From Veillonella sp. VA139 (GTDB lineage: Bacteria > Bacillota > Negativicutes > Veillonellales > Veillonellaceae): a stretch of 64,000 nucleotides of DNA. Under the pieces are notes generated by a model, which saw nothing but the letters and a program-made list of their open reading frames with translations, had not been told where the DNA came from and did not search any database. This document shows, piece by piece, positions 37,856 through 45,190 of the stretch; the stretch's first letter is position 1; each line of letters begins with the position of its first letter. The DNA is taken from positions 124,001 through 188,000 of the forward strand of contig NZ_RQVL01000001.1 of NCBI RefSeq assembly GCF_003992005.1, read 5' to 3'. Position numbers and translations under genes: made by a program.

Positions 37856-39613
37856 CTAAATATTTTTCTTAAATGGACTATGTCCTACTGTGCCATGAGC
37901 ACGTGTAGTTTCAACATCCCCTGGATGACCTTTTGGGATACCCACTGGATGCCCGCCTGCTCCATGTGGATGCTTAGGTACGCTTGCTGGGTGTCCTCCC
38001 ATTGGTACTCCTTCTGGATGACCTTTTGGAATACCCGCTGGATGTCCGCCCGCACCATGTGGATGCTTAGGCACACCTGCTGGATGTCCTCCCATTGGTA
38101 CTCCTTCTGGATGTCCTTTTGGAATACCCGCTGGATGTCCGCCTGCTCCATGTGGATGCTTAGATACACCTTCAGGATGACCACCTACATGAGGATGATC
38201 TTTTGGTTTTCCACCGTGGTTTTGAGCTGCGATATTTTCATGTAATAACGTGCTCTCACCTGTTAAGATATATTGAACGCATTCAATAACGGTTTGTGTA
38301 ATATTGACATGCCAGAATCCACCAGCAGTTGTTAAGCGATATAGTACGCCGTTATATTCCATCAAACCACGAGTTACCCAAGTATCAAGCAACCAGCGCA
38401 AGTCCTCTAATTTTGAATCCATTTCGATTAAAGCGTCTAGGTTCAAAACACCTCGTTCCAAGGAACTGATTACATAATTAGAGAACTCTTGTAGTTCAGA
38501 TTGTTTCATAAGAACCATAAATGGCTTTTTACCTTCTTCTACAAGGGCTTCGTATGGTGGTAATACACGGTGCAGCATTGTCATATATCCACCTAAATTA
38601 CCACCGGCACCACAACCAAATGGATACATTGGGTATCCAGCTTTCGCCATAGTATTATACATAGAACGTTCACGTGGTGCACGGCTCCAATGGGCTGCAC
38701 TTAAACGAGTGAAATCACGTTTCATCAAGTATTTTACAGCTGCTTCATACATTAAAGCTTGTTCTTTAGTGGTAGCTGCTGGGCTTACTTTACCCCTTTC
38801 AATTAAGCTTTGTAAATCACTGTTTTCAAAGACATTTAATTGATACAAATCCATACCATCTGCTGCTGATTGTTCAAGAAGTTTTAAATCTTCCATCCAC
38901 ACATCCATCGTTTGATCTGGCAAACCATAGATTAAGTCTACAATCACAGAACATTGTTGGTACGCTTTTAATTGCTCTAATCGAGACAATACCGTATCTT
39001 GATCATCTAAACGTCCCAATTGACGACGTACATGAGTATGGAAAGATTGTACCCCTAGGGACATACGGTTTACACCATGGCTCATCCATACATCCATTTT
39101 TTCAGGCACCAAGTCATGAATACGACCTTCTAATGTCAACTCATAGTCATTGGCCAACGGGAAATATTCTTGAATGGCAAACAACATGCGTTTTGCATTA
39201 TTAGCTGATAAGGATGTTGGCGTACCACCACCAATAAAAATAGTGTGAATCAAACCATCACGGAATCTTGGTTGATCGGCAGCCATTTGCATTTCTTTCA
39301 ACAACATATCTACATATTTATCTTCCGCATCTTGGTTCGTAGCATGTTGATAGAATCCGCAGTAAGTACATTTAGTTTGGCAGAATGGGATATGAATATA
39401 TGCCGTTTGCATTTGCCCTGGAACAGGCGGTTGTTGCATTAATTCATTCCATACGCGCTGTGCTTCATCCTTTTCTAAAGGACGACCACTTAAACCAGCA
39501 TGTACCGCACGTTTGCTTGTAAAGGCATGCGTCAACGGCGTTGCCGTATCAAAACCAAGTTGAATATTACGTTGTTCCTCCGACATGGAGTCAAATAAAG
39601 TTTTTAAATCCAT
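37856..39613 (-). CDS. hutW: Radical SAM haem-degrading enzyme, HutW/ChuW (anaerobilin synthase) family, with His-rich repeat tail
   Basis: 585-residue radical SAM protein. The cluster cysteines are C78, C82 and C85 in PFCQTKCTYCGFY, and FIGGGTPTSL is the SAM-binding glycine motif. The layout follows HemN-like enzymes, but ChuW/HutW open haem without oxygen to a linear tetrapyrrole, releasing iron. Position directly after exbB-exbD-tonB strongly favours that role over HemN. The core ends near residue 470; residues 477-567 form 2.9 copies of a 31-residue unit rich in His, Gly and Pro (for example GGHPAGVPKHPHGAGGHP), which is absent from typical members and could bind haem or metal. The AGGAGG site precedes ATG. 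Confidence 0.87.
   Translation of the reverse strand: MDLKTLFDSMSEEQRNIQLGFDTATPLTHAFTSKRAVHAGLSGRPLEKDEAQRVWNELMQQPPVPGQMQTAYIHIPFCQTKCTYCGFYQHATNQDAEDKYVDMLLKEMQMAADQPRFRDGLIHTIFIGGGTPTSLSANNAKRMLFAIQEYFPLANDYELTLEGRIHDLVPEKMDVWMSHGVNRMSLGVQSFHTHVRRQLGRLDDQDTVLSRLEQLKAYQQCSVIVDLIYGLPDQTMDVWMEDLKLLEQSAADGMDLYQLNVFENSDLQSLIERGKVSPAATTKEQALMYEAAVKYLMKRDFTRLSAAHWSRAPRERSMYNTMAKAGYPMYPFGCGAGGNLGGYMTMLHRVLPPYEALVEEGKKPFMVLMKQSELQEFSNYVISSLERGVLNLDALIEMDSKLEDLRWLLDTWVTRGLMEYNGVLYRLTTAGGFWHVNITQTVIECVQYILTGESTLLHENIAAQNHGGKPKDHPHVGGHPEGVSKHPHGAGGHPAGIPKGHPEGVPMGGHPAGVPKHPHGAGGHPAGIPKGHPEGVPMGGHPASVPKHPHGAGGHPVGIPKGHPGDVETTRAHGTVGHSPFKKNI
37913..38185 (-). repeat. 93-bp tandem repeats coding the His-rich tail of HutW
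   Basis: Three in-frame tandem copies of a 93-bp unit (31 codons), the last one slightly shortened and diverged. Each unit encodes GGHP, KHPHGAGGHP and KGHPEGVP elements. Being an exact multiple of three, copy number can vary without frameshift. Confidence 0.92.
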
Positions 39614-39646
39614 AATTCCTCCTGAATTATATGGTGCGCCTTCGCA

Positions 39647-40423
39647 CTATTCCTCATTTAATGTATAGTAAACAGTAAATGAGTTTGATACTGTTGTACC
39701 ACTGCCATTTGGATAATTGCCTATACCATAGACAACATCTTGGGTATGGCTATTTAAGATGCCTGGACCACCGCCCGCTGAAACGGACACTATATTACCA
39801 CTAGCATCAATAGTTACACTTACACTTACGCTTCCTTGTAAATTCCGTTTAATCGCCATTGCAGGATATGTGCCTTGTGCTTGGGCTTGTACAGTAGCCA
39901 CAAATCCTGCCCAGTCAAACGGTGCATTACCTGATGTAGTACCTACACCATCTCCATTTCCACCACCGCTACCAGAGCCAGAACCGCCACCGCTACCAGA
40001 GCCATTGCCATCTCCATCGCCTGTTCCATTACCAGTACCATTACCGCCACCAGAGCCACCACCTATACCTTGATTCGTAGATGTACCATCAGCAGTTCCT
40101 GTTGTCGATGTTGTAGGAGATGTAGGAAGATTTAAGGCGTCTTCTGCAGGGATTTGTGTAGAAATACTTTGTTGAGCTGCTTGCACTTTAGCTTGTACTA
40201 CTTCTTGCGACAATGGTTTCGGGAAAGAAACACCCCCACCACCTCCACCGCCACCAGCGGATGCTTTCAAATCATCAGAAATAGACATATCAATTTCAAA
40301 AGCATTTTCAGTTTGTTTATGCTCTACCACGGATACCAACGCAAGACCTAACACAACAGCTAGGAGAATGTGGATCACAATGGAGATTATGTAGGATTTT
40401 TTCCAGGAAATATATTGTTCCAT
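39647..40423 (-). CDS. tonB: Energy transducer TonB with glycine-rich linker
   Basis: 258-residue TonB-like protein linking the proton motive force to outer-membrane receptors. It has an N-terminal membrane anchor (about 11-32), a run of eight glycines (57-64), a Gly/Ser/Asn/Asp linker (about 119-162) and a C-terminal TonB domain (about 168-258) with YPAMAIKRNLQGSVSVSVTI. Typical TonB linkers are Pro/Glu/Lys-rich, so this one is unusual and probably flexible rather than rigid. It lies between exbD and hutW, and receptor partners would include the one at 62279-64000. Confidence 0.9.
   Translation of the reverse strand: MEQYISWKKSYIISIVIHILLAVVLGLALVSVVEHKQTENAFEIDMSISDDLKASAGGGGGGGGVSFPKPLSQEVVQAKVQAAQQSISTQIPAEDALNLPTSPTTSTTGTADGTSTNQGIGGGSGGGNGTGNGTGDGDGNGSGSGGGSGSGSGGGNGDGVGTTSGNAPFDWAGFVATVQAQAQGTYPAMAIKRNLQGSVSVSVTIDASGNIVSVSAGGGPGILNSHTQDVVYGIGNYPNGSGTTVSNSFTVYYTLNEE
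39938..40069 (-). repeat. Low-complexity Gly/Ser/Asn codon repeat in tonB
   Basis: About 44 codons of repeated GGT/GGC, AGC/TCT and AAT triplets encode the glycine-rich linker. The plus strand reads as proline-rich, which is only the mirror of this repeat. Confidence 0.8.
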
Positions 40424-40435
40424 GTGTCATCCTTT

Positions 40436-40831
40436 CTAGCTAGCAGCAATTGAGAACTTCTTAACCCCAATCGTTTTTAGCATATCCATAATGGCAACCA
40501 CGAATCCATGTTGCGTATTTTTATCGGCTTGTAATAGTACCGCTGTATTTGGATTTTCTCCTACTTTGCTAGTAATGTAGTTACGAGCTTCATCGATACT
40601 ATATGGTTTAGAGTCAATCAAAATGTGACCTTCTTTATCCAATGTTAAAATCACAGGACTTTGTTTGACTTGTGTCGCTGCTTGTGCTTGCGGTAATTGT
40701 ACACCCAAGGACTTTTGTGCCACCGTTTCAATACTGTTCATCATGAAGAAAACCAGCAAGAAGAAAATGATATCAATCATTGGCACAATCATGAACTCAG
40801 GTTTCATTTTTAATCGACTATTTTGAAACAT
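40436..40831 (-). CDS. exbD: Biopolymer transport protein ExbD
   Basis: 131-residue inner-membrane protein of the ExbD/TolR family with one membrane segment (about 18-38) that carries the proton-channel aspartate (MIVPMIDIIFFLLVFF) and a periplasmic domain. It forms the TonB motor with ExbB. The ATG at 40829-40831 has GGAG eight bases upstream and lies within the end of exbB (14-bp overlap), so translation is coupled. Confidence 0.93.
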   Translation of the reverse strand: MFQNSRLKMKPEFMIVPMIDIIFFLLVFFMMNSIETVAQKSLGVQLPQAQAATQVKQSPVILTLDKEGHILIDSKPYSIDEARNYITSKVGENPNTAVLLQADKNTQHGFVVAIMDMLKTIGVKKFSIAAS

Positions 40832-41453
40832 GAGAATCACTCCATTGTTCTTTCATACCATTTAATAACACTACAGATAAAGTTTCTGTATCATTGATAA
40901 TTGCATCCATACGATGACTGAAGTATGTGTACACACAGAATGATAAGATAGCCACTAATAAACCAGTTGCTGTGGCAATCAAGGCTTCACCAACACCACC
41001 AGAAATAGCAGATGCTCCAGAGCCACTATCAAGGATACTGAATGTACCAATCATACCAGAGACTGTACCTAACAACCCTAACAATGGAGAAATTGTTACG
41101 ATAGCACTTAAGTAGTCCAAATGAATTTTTAAATGAGATGCTTCAATCATCATTTGTTCAGAAAAAGCATTTTTCATACTTGTTTCATTCTTGGAGTATG
41201 TTAAGCCTGCATTCAAAATACGACCAGTTGCCGTTTGGTTTGCTGCACATAACTCTTTTGCTTTCGCCCAATCATTCTCTTTTACTGCGTAATATACATC
41301 ATGACTAAATTCCTTTAGCAATGCAGTATTAGCTTTGAAATACGTGTATCGTTCAATGCCAATAGCAATAACAATAATTGATAAAATTACCAATGGATAC
41401 ATTACTAATCCACCGCTGTTAAATAAATGTACAATGTATAAAAGGCTGTCCAT
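40818..41453 (-). CDS. exbB: Biopolymer transport protein ExbB
   Basis: 211-residue MotA/TolQ/ExbB family proton channel with three membrane segments (about 14-34, 110-135, 155-180). The conserved third-helix region reads ISGGVGEALIATATGLLVAI. It heads the exbB-exbD-tonB-hutW operon. AGGGGAGG precedes the ATG, and a near-consensus Fur box lies 22 bp upstream of the start. Confidence 0.94.
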   Translation of the reverse strand: MDSLLYIVHLFNSGGLVMYPLVILSIIVIAIGIERYTYFKANTALLKEFSHDVYYAVKENDWAKAKELCAANQTATGRILNAGLTYSKNETSMKNAFSEQMMIEASHLKIHLDYLSAIVTISPLLGLLGTVSGMIGTFSILDSGSGASAISGGVGEALIATATGLLVAILSFCVYTYFSHRMDAIINDTETLSVVLLNGMKEQWSDSHVSK

Positions 41454-41474
41454 GTTGTTACCTCCCCTAAAATA

Positions 41475-41489
41475 TGATAATTTTTATCA
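41475..41489 (-). promoter_or_regulatory. Fur box before exbB
   Basis: TGATAAAAATTATCA differs from the 7-1-7 Fur consensus TGATAATNATTATCA at one position and is a near-perfect palindrome. It lies just downstream of the promoter elements, where Fur binding would block transcription of the exbBD-tonB-hutW operon when iron is plentiful. Confidence 0.8.
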
Positions 41490-41494
41490 GCTTA

Positions 41495-41524
41495 AATCTA
41501 TCATATCAGATTTAATAATTTCAA
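41495..41524 (-). promoter_or_regulatory. Candidate promoter of exbBD-tonB-hutW
   Basis: Minus strand -35 TTGAAA (41519-41524), 18-bp spacer and -10 TAGATT (41495-41500). An alternative -10 TATGAT lies at 41500-41505 with a weaker -35. The Fur box follows immediately. Confidence 0.5.
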
Positions 41525-41542
41525 TTCTACTCTAAAAAGTTT

Positions 41543-42544
41543 CTATTCAACCCATTCCGACATTTTGTTTTTCTTCCTATATTCACTAGGCTTATATCCT
41601 GTAATAACCCGAAATGCTTCAGCAAACTTACTAGCATTTTCATAGCCATATCGGTTAGCTATATTGAGAATACTATCATCTGTACTTCTTAAGTCCTTTG
41701 CTGCCTCCTTTATCCGCATATGCTTAATATATTGGTGAATGCTGCTACCATAAATCCCTTTGAAACACTTTTTCAATGCAGTTGGTGCTAATCCATATTT
41801 TTTTGCCAATTCTTCAATAGTCGGTTTTTGATGTAAATTTTTCACCAAAAATTCGTGCATACGTTTTACACTATCCACATGTCTTTTTTCAAAATATGGC
41901 ATGCAACAATCATAATCTCCAGTTATAGTGCTTAACATTAATATGATTTCCATACATTTGAGCTGAAACACATTTGGCAGTATTTCCTCTGGTATATCAT
42001 ATAAACTTTTAAAAATATCACTTAACCTAGATTCCCTCCGACATACAAAGCCAAATTCAAAATCACGACAAAAACGATTACATATGTCGCGAAGATCAAT
42101 CCGATCATGACCTACAAACTTATTCACCATCTCTTGCGCTTTAGGAATATAAATGGATAAATTGATACCTTTATAGTAAGCGGTAGGAAACTTTGTGGAA
42201 TGCACATAACTAGGAGATTCTTTCCACCCTACGGAAATATCATTTTCATCCATATATAATACTTTCCCATTATCAAAAGCACACTCAATACGACCTTCTC
42301 TACAATAATGGATTTCAAACATACCTTCCAAAGGTTTTGCACGGTGACGAATTTCTTTCATAGTCACCTCTTGGAAAGTTAATTCTACCCCACCAAACAC
42401 AGGATAACTATGCATCTTTGCCTTCCCATGAGGTGTGTTCATCTCATAAATAGTGCCATGTTCTACATCAGTGGCAGACAACATATCTAAATCCATCACT
42501 TTAGGTTTAAACTTTTCCATCCTATGTATACTATTTTGACTCAT
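41543..42544 (-). CDS. AraC family transcriptional regulator (PchR-like)
   Basis: 333-residue regulator with an N-terminal cupin-like sensing domain (about 60-200) and a C-terminal double helix-turn-helix (about 235-330: PTIEELAKKYGLAPTALKKC, then ILNIANRYGYENASKFAEAF). Members of this type often control iron or siderophore uptake genes in Firmicutes; here it is next to exbBD-tonB-hutW, so haem/iron control is likely but unproven. The ATG at 42542-42544 follows AAAAGGAGG. The leader just before the site holds a terminator hairpin, and the promoter overlaps a Fur-like palindrome. Confidence 0.88.
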   Translation of the reverse strand: MSQNSIHRMEKFKPKVMDLDMLSATDVEHGTIYEMNTPHGKAKMHSYPVFGGVELTFQEVTMKEIRHRAKPLEGMFEIHYCREGRIECAFDNGKVLYMDENDISVGWKESPSYVHSTKFPTAYYKGINLSIYIPKAQEMVNKFVGHDRIDLRDICNRFCRDFEFGFVCRRESRLSDIFKSLYDIPEEILPNVFQLKCMEIILMLSTITGDYDCCMPYFEKRHVDSVKRMHEFLVKNLHQKPTIEELAKKYGLAPTALKKCFKGIYGSSIHQYIKHMRIKEAAKDLRSTDDSILNIANRYGYENASKFAEAFRVITGYKPSEYRKKNKMSEWVE

Positions 42545-42556
42545 GTTCCTCCTTTT

Positions 42557-42599
42557 AAAAAAGCCCATTTGCCGTTTCACAAGACTAACAAACGGGCTT
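42557..42599 (-). terminator. Terminator hairpin inside the leader of the AraC gene (candidate attenuator)
   Basis: Minus-strand arms AGCCCGTTTG (42589-42598) and CAAATGGGCT (42562-42571) followed by a T-run (to 42557), ending directly at the AAAAGGAGG ribosome site. A second hairpin, GCCCGTTT with AAACGGC (42571-42577), uses the same 5' arm and excludes the first. This is what an attenuator with two states looks like. Confidence 0.7.
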
Positions 42600-42650
42600 C
42601 TTTGCCGAACTACATTACCTACTGTAATCTGAGTATCATTACTATTATTT

Positions 42651-42680
42651 ATTATATGAATAGTTGGCAATGATTGTCAA
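42651..42680 (-). promoter_or_regulatory. Promoter of the AraC gene with an overlapping palindrome
   Basis: Perfect -35 TTGACA (42675-42680) and perfect -10 TATAAT (42651-42656) with an 18-bp spacer. A 15-bp palindrome, TGGCAATGATTGTCA (42665-42679), overlaps the -35; it matches the Fur 7-1-7 pattern at 11 of 14 positions and could be an operator for Fur or another regulator. The leader is about 100 nt. From 42681 to 42832 nothing else is recognisable. Confidence 0.85.
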
Positions 42681-42832
42681 TATATAATTTATCTAACTGG
42701 ATTATTTTAATTTGTATGAAGTCAATTCAATTTGCATATTTTCCCTTAACTACATAGATATTTTTTTATATTTAATATTTTTAATCGCTTTATTTGAAAG
42801 TGTCTTTTTGGATTGTTTTTTCTTAATTCCGA

Positions 42833-44170
42833 TTATTTTCCCAAAATCCTATTGACTAGATTCGTTACATACTCTGATGATTTTCGATCATTTTTTAACT
42901 CTTTTGCAACTTGAGGAATCAACAAAAACCTCACTGGTAAATTCGACGCTCCTGGTGACATATATTCTAATAGTAAATCTTCTGGTTTATCAAATACATC
43001 TAGCAGCTGTGTGTCATAAATAGTTTGATGCCCCAAGTACGGACCTTTTAGAGGCACATCATAGGTATGTGCACCTTTAGATGATGTAATCCTGAATGTA
43101 CCGCTGAACGCACCTCCTAATGGGTTAATATACAAGGCATACGGTGTTTTCCCTTCTGTATGCAACACATATACATTAGAAACACCATAATTCCCTTTAT
43201 TTCTTACCACTTTGTCATTTGTCGTTTCATCAACACCGCTAATGAAAGCATCTTCTCGGTCATTGGCAATTTCAAAGCTTGCAGGACCTGCATCGCTATT
43301 GAATGTTGGCTCCACCTCATGGAATCGACGCATCCCTTCATAAGTGCCTCGCAACTCTACATCATCCATAGGATGAATTGGTAACAACGGCAAACCATAG
43401 GTAACTGTTGACTTAGGTTCCATCACCGCCACAGAAGCATAGACTGGTTCCGAAGTTGAAAGATCGACGATACCGCTAAATAAATCATCTTGCTTCAACA
43501 AAACTTTTTCCAACTCAGTGAAAATAGATCGTACTTCCCCAGGGCGTAATACAAATTCCTTCGCATTGGTCTCTTGTGATACTAAAGAAATAATTCGTGA
43601 TGTGGTATCTTTTTTGATTTCTTCTTCCACATACTTTAACTTTATTTTTCGAGATTGAACAAGCCTCTCTTTTTGTTGTTTAATGTCTTTTCTCATCACC
43701 TTAGATCGAATGGGAATGTTGACTCCTTCTTGTGCCCAAGTTCCCAAATCTAATTCTGCCGTATGTATTTCTTTTTTAGAAAGTTCTCGTCCCACTTTAA
43801 AATAGTCTGGACTTGGTTTGGCATAGATAGCTCGTTCAATCTCTACAAATGCTGGTGCATTCCCCTTATTTTCCAATAAAATACCTACTTTCATAGGTTC
43901 TGTTCGTTCATTCACATGGTAAAAGTAAATACGACTTTTTCCGTGTAATGTACCTGCTGCAACAATCCCAGGCTCTTTTACATATTCAGGACTATCGGAC
44001 AATAATAATGTATCTATCTCTTTTACAGTTTTCACTGCTAGGGGCGTAAATGTATAGTCATCAATATTGACAGTTTTGGGTGCTTGCCCATAGTTAGTAC
44101 CTAGACCTAATAAGGCTAATACACTACCTAGTAACCACTGTTTCCATGTCATTCTGTTCATTAATTTCAT
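42833..44170 (-). CDS. Exported protein of unknown function downstream of whiA
   Basis: 445-residue protein with an N-terminal signal-like segment (about 9-28, WLLGSVLALLGLGTNYG). The rest looks like a beta-rich periplasmic or surface domain with no motif that I recognise; blocks such as SRIYFYHVNERTEPMKVGIL and YVLHTEGKTPYALYINPLGG resemble immunoglobulin-like strands. A charged helix lies at about 160-190. It begins 7 bp after the whiA stop and is the last gene of the cof-rapZ-yvcK-whiA unit. No clear terminator was seen after it. Confidence 0.65.
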   Translation of the reverse strand: MKLMNRMTWKQWLLGSVLALLGLGTNYGQAPKTVNIDDYTFTPLAVKTVKEIDTLLLSDSPEYVKEPGIVAAGTLHGKSRIYFYHVNERTEPMKVGILLENKGNAPAFVEIERAIYAKPSPDYFKVGRELSKKEIHTAELDLGTWAQEGVNIPIRSKVMRKDIKQQKERLVQSRKIKLKYVEEEIKKDTTSRIISLVSQETNAKEFVLRPGEVRSIFTELEKVLLKQDDLFSGIVDLSTSEPVYASVAVMEPKSTVTYGLPLLPIHPMDDVELRGTYEGMRRFHEVEPTFNSDAGPASFEIANDREDAFISGVDETTNDKVVRNKGNYGVSNVYVLHTEGKTPYALYINPLGGAFSGTFRITSSKGAHTYDVPLKGPYLGHQTIYDTQLLDVFDKPEDLLLEYMSPGASNLPVRFLLIPQVAKELKNDRKSSEYVTNLVNRILGK

Positions 44171-44177
44171 AGTTCCT

Positions 44178-45131
44178 CTATTCTATCGTAAGGCCATCTG
44201 GCTCCCACTGTAAGGCGATGGCTTCTAATTTACGCAAACGATGTCCAATACCAGATTTTGTCAATTCTCGTTTATATTTTGTTTCATAGGCATCTACTAA
44301 TTCTTGCAAACTGCCATCTGGAAATTCTTGGCGCAACATGGCCGCCTCATAAAGACGAACTGGTAGCGAATCAAGTCCTTGATGCTTATCAATAATACGA
44401 ATGGCATCTAATTGTCGCACTGCTGCATTCACCGTTTTCTGTAGATTTGCAGTTTCACAGTTTACTTGACGATTTATGGTATTACGTACATCTTTCATGA
44501 TGCGCACATTTTCAAAATTCATCAATGCCGATTGAGCTCCCATGATTTGTAAACAGGACGTCACCGCATCGCCTTCTTTTAAATACACTACAAATTCTTC
44601 TTTCCGCTCTACCTTTCGAGCATTGAGGCGAAACATTTTTAATACCCGAATAATCTGATCAGCAAAATTTTCTTTCGTTGTCATAAACTCTAAATGGTAA
44701 TCACTTTGTGGTTTATTTACGGAACCGCAACCAAGAAAGGCCCCTCTCAAAAAGGCTCGTCTAGACTCCATATCTTTTAGCCATGCATCAGGAATCATGG
44801 CATCTACAGGCCATAAATGTAAATCCTCTAAGGCAAGACGGCTCGGATCTGATGGTTCTACCGTCAACGTGTACATGTTCTTTTTGCGTAGGTTTAGCCC
44901 TTTACGCACTAGTACAGAGGTAGGCAAATCATACTGTTCTTTAATAATTCCTAGCACCCGTCTAGCTACGGCATTATTGGCCGTCACCAAACGAACCCCT
45001 ACGCGTCCTTGCATGCCTAGCAAGATAGACCCTCCCATCCGTAATAAACAAGAGGCCTCTACCTTGGATGCCCACGCATCTTCTGTTTTAAATTGGCACA
45101 ATTCATTTTTTACATCTTCTGCAAATGACAT
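44178..45131 (-). CDS. whiA: DNA-binding protein WhiA
   Basis: 317-residue protein with a degenerate LAGLIDADG homing-endonuclease-like fold (block FLRGAFLGCGSVNKPQSDYH) and a C-terminal helix-turn-helix (ELTKSGIGHRLRKLEAIA). WhiA affects cell division or sporulation genes in Gram-positive bacteria. ATG 45129-45131 follows GGAGAGG; the longer frame lacks a site. It lies in the conserved rapZ-yvcK-whiA cluster, itself a marker of Firmicutes and Actinobacteria ancestry. Confidence 0.95.
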   Translation of the reverse strand: MSFAEDVKNELCQFKTEDAWASKVEASCLLRMGGSILLGMQGRVGVRLVTANNAVARRVLGIIKEQYDLPTSVLVRKGLNLRKKNMYTLTVEPSDPSRLALEDLHLWPVDAMIPDAWLKDMESRRAFLRGAFLGCGSVNKPQSDYHLEFMTTKENFADQIIRVLKMFRLNARKVERKEEFVVYLKEGDAVTSCLQIMGAQSALMNFENVRIMKDVRNTINRQVNCETANLQKTVNAAVRQLDAIRIIDKHQGLDSLPVRLYEAAMLRQEFPDGSLQELVDAYETKYKRELTKSGIGHRLRKLEAIALQWEPDGLTIE

Positions 45132-45190
45132 AGCCTCTCCTTTACTATTTCTACTAGAAAGTAGAGCCTCTAGAGGCTCTACTTTCATAG

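Noticed and set aside
37880-38245. Long open frames on both strands across the hutW repeat region, and a repeat pattern that might suggest an array
   Set aside because: They are shadows of the in-frame 93-bp tandem repeats. There are no spacers, so it is not a CRISPR array, and the repeat translates as part of the radical SAM protein.
37856-39613. Calling the radical SAM gene hemN/hemW (coproporphyrinogen dehydrogenase)
   Set aside because: The cluster motif is shared, but the operon with exbBD-tonB, the Fur box and the overall length point to the HutW/ChuW group; a tree would settle it.
39759-40073. Proline-rich open frame on plus opposite tonB
   Set aside because: It is the complement of the glycine-codon repeat and has no ribosome site.
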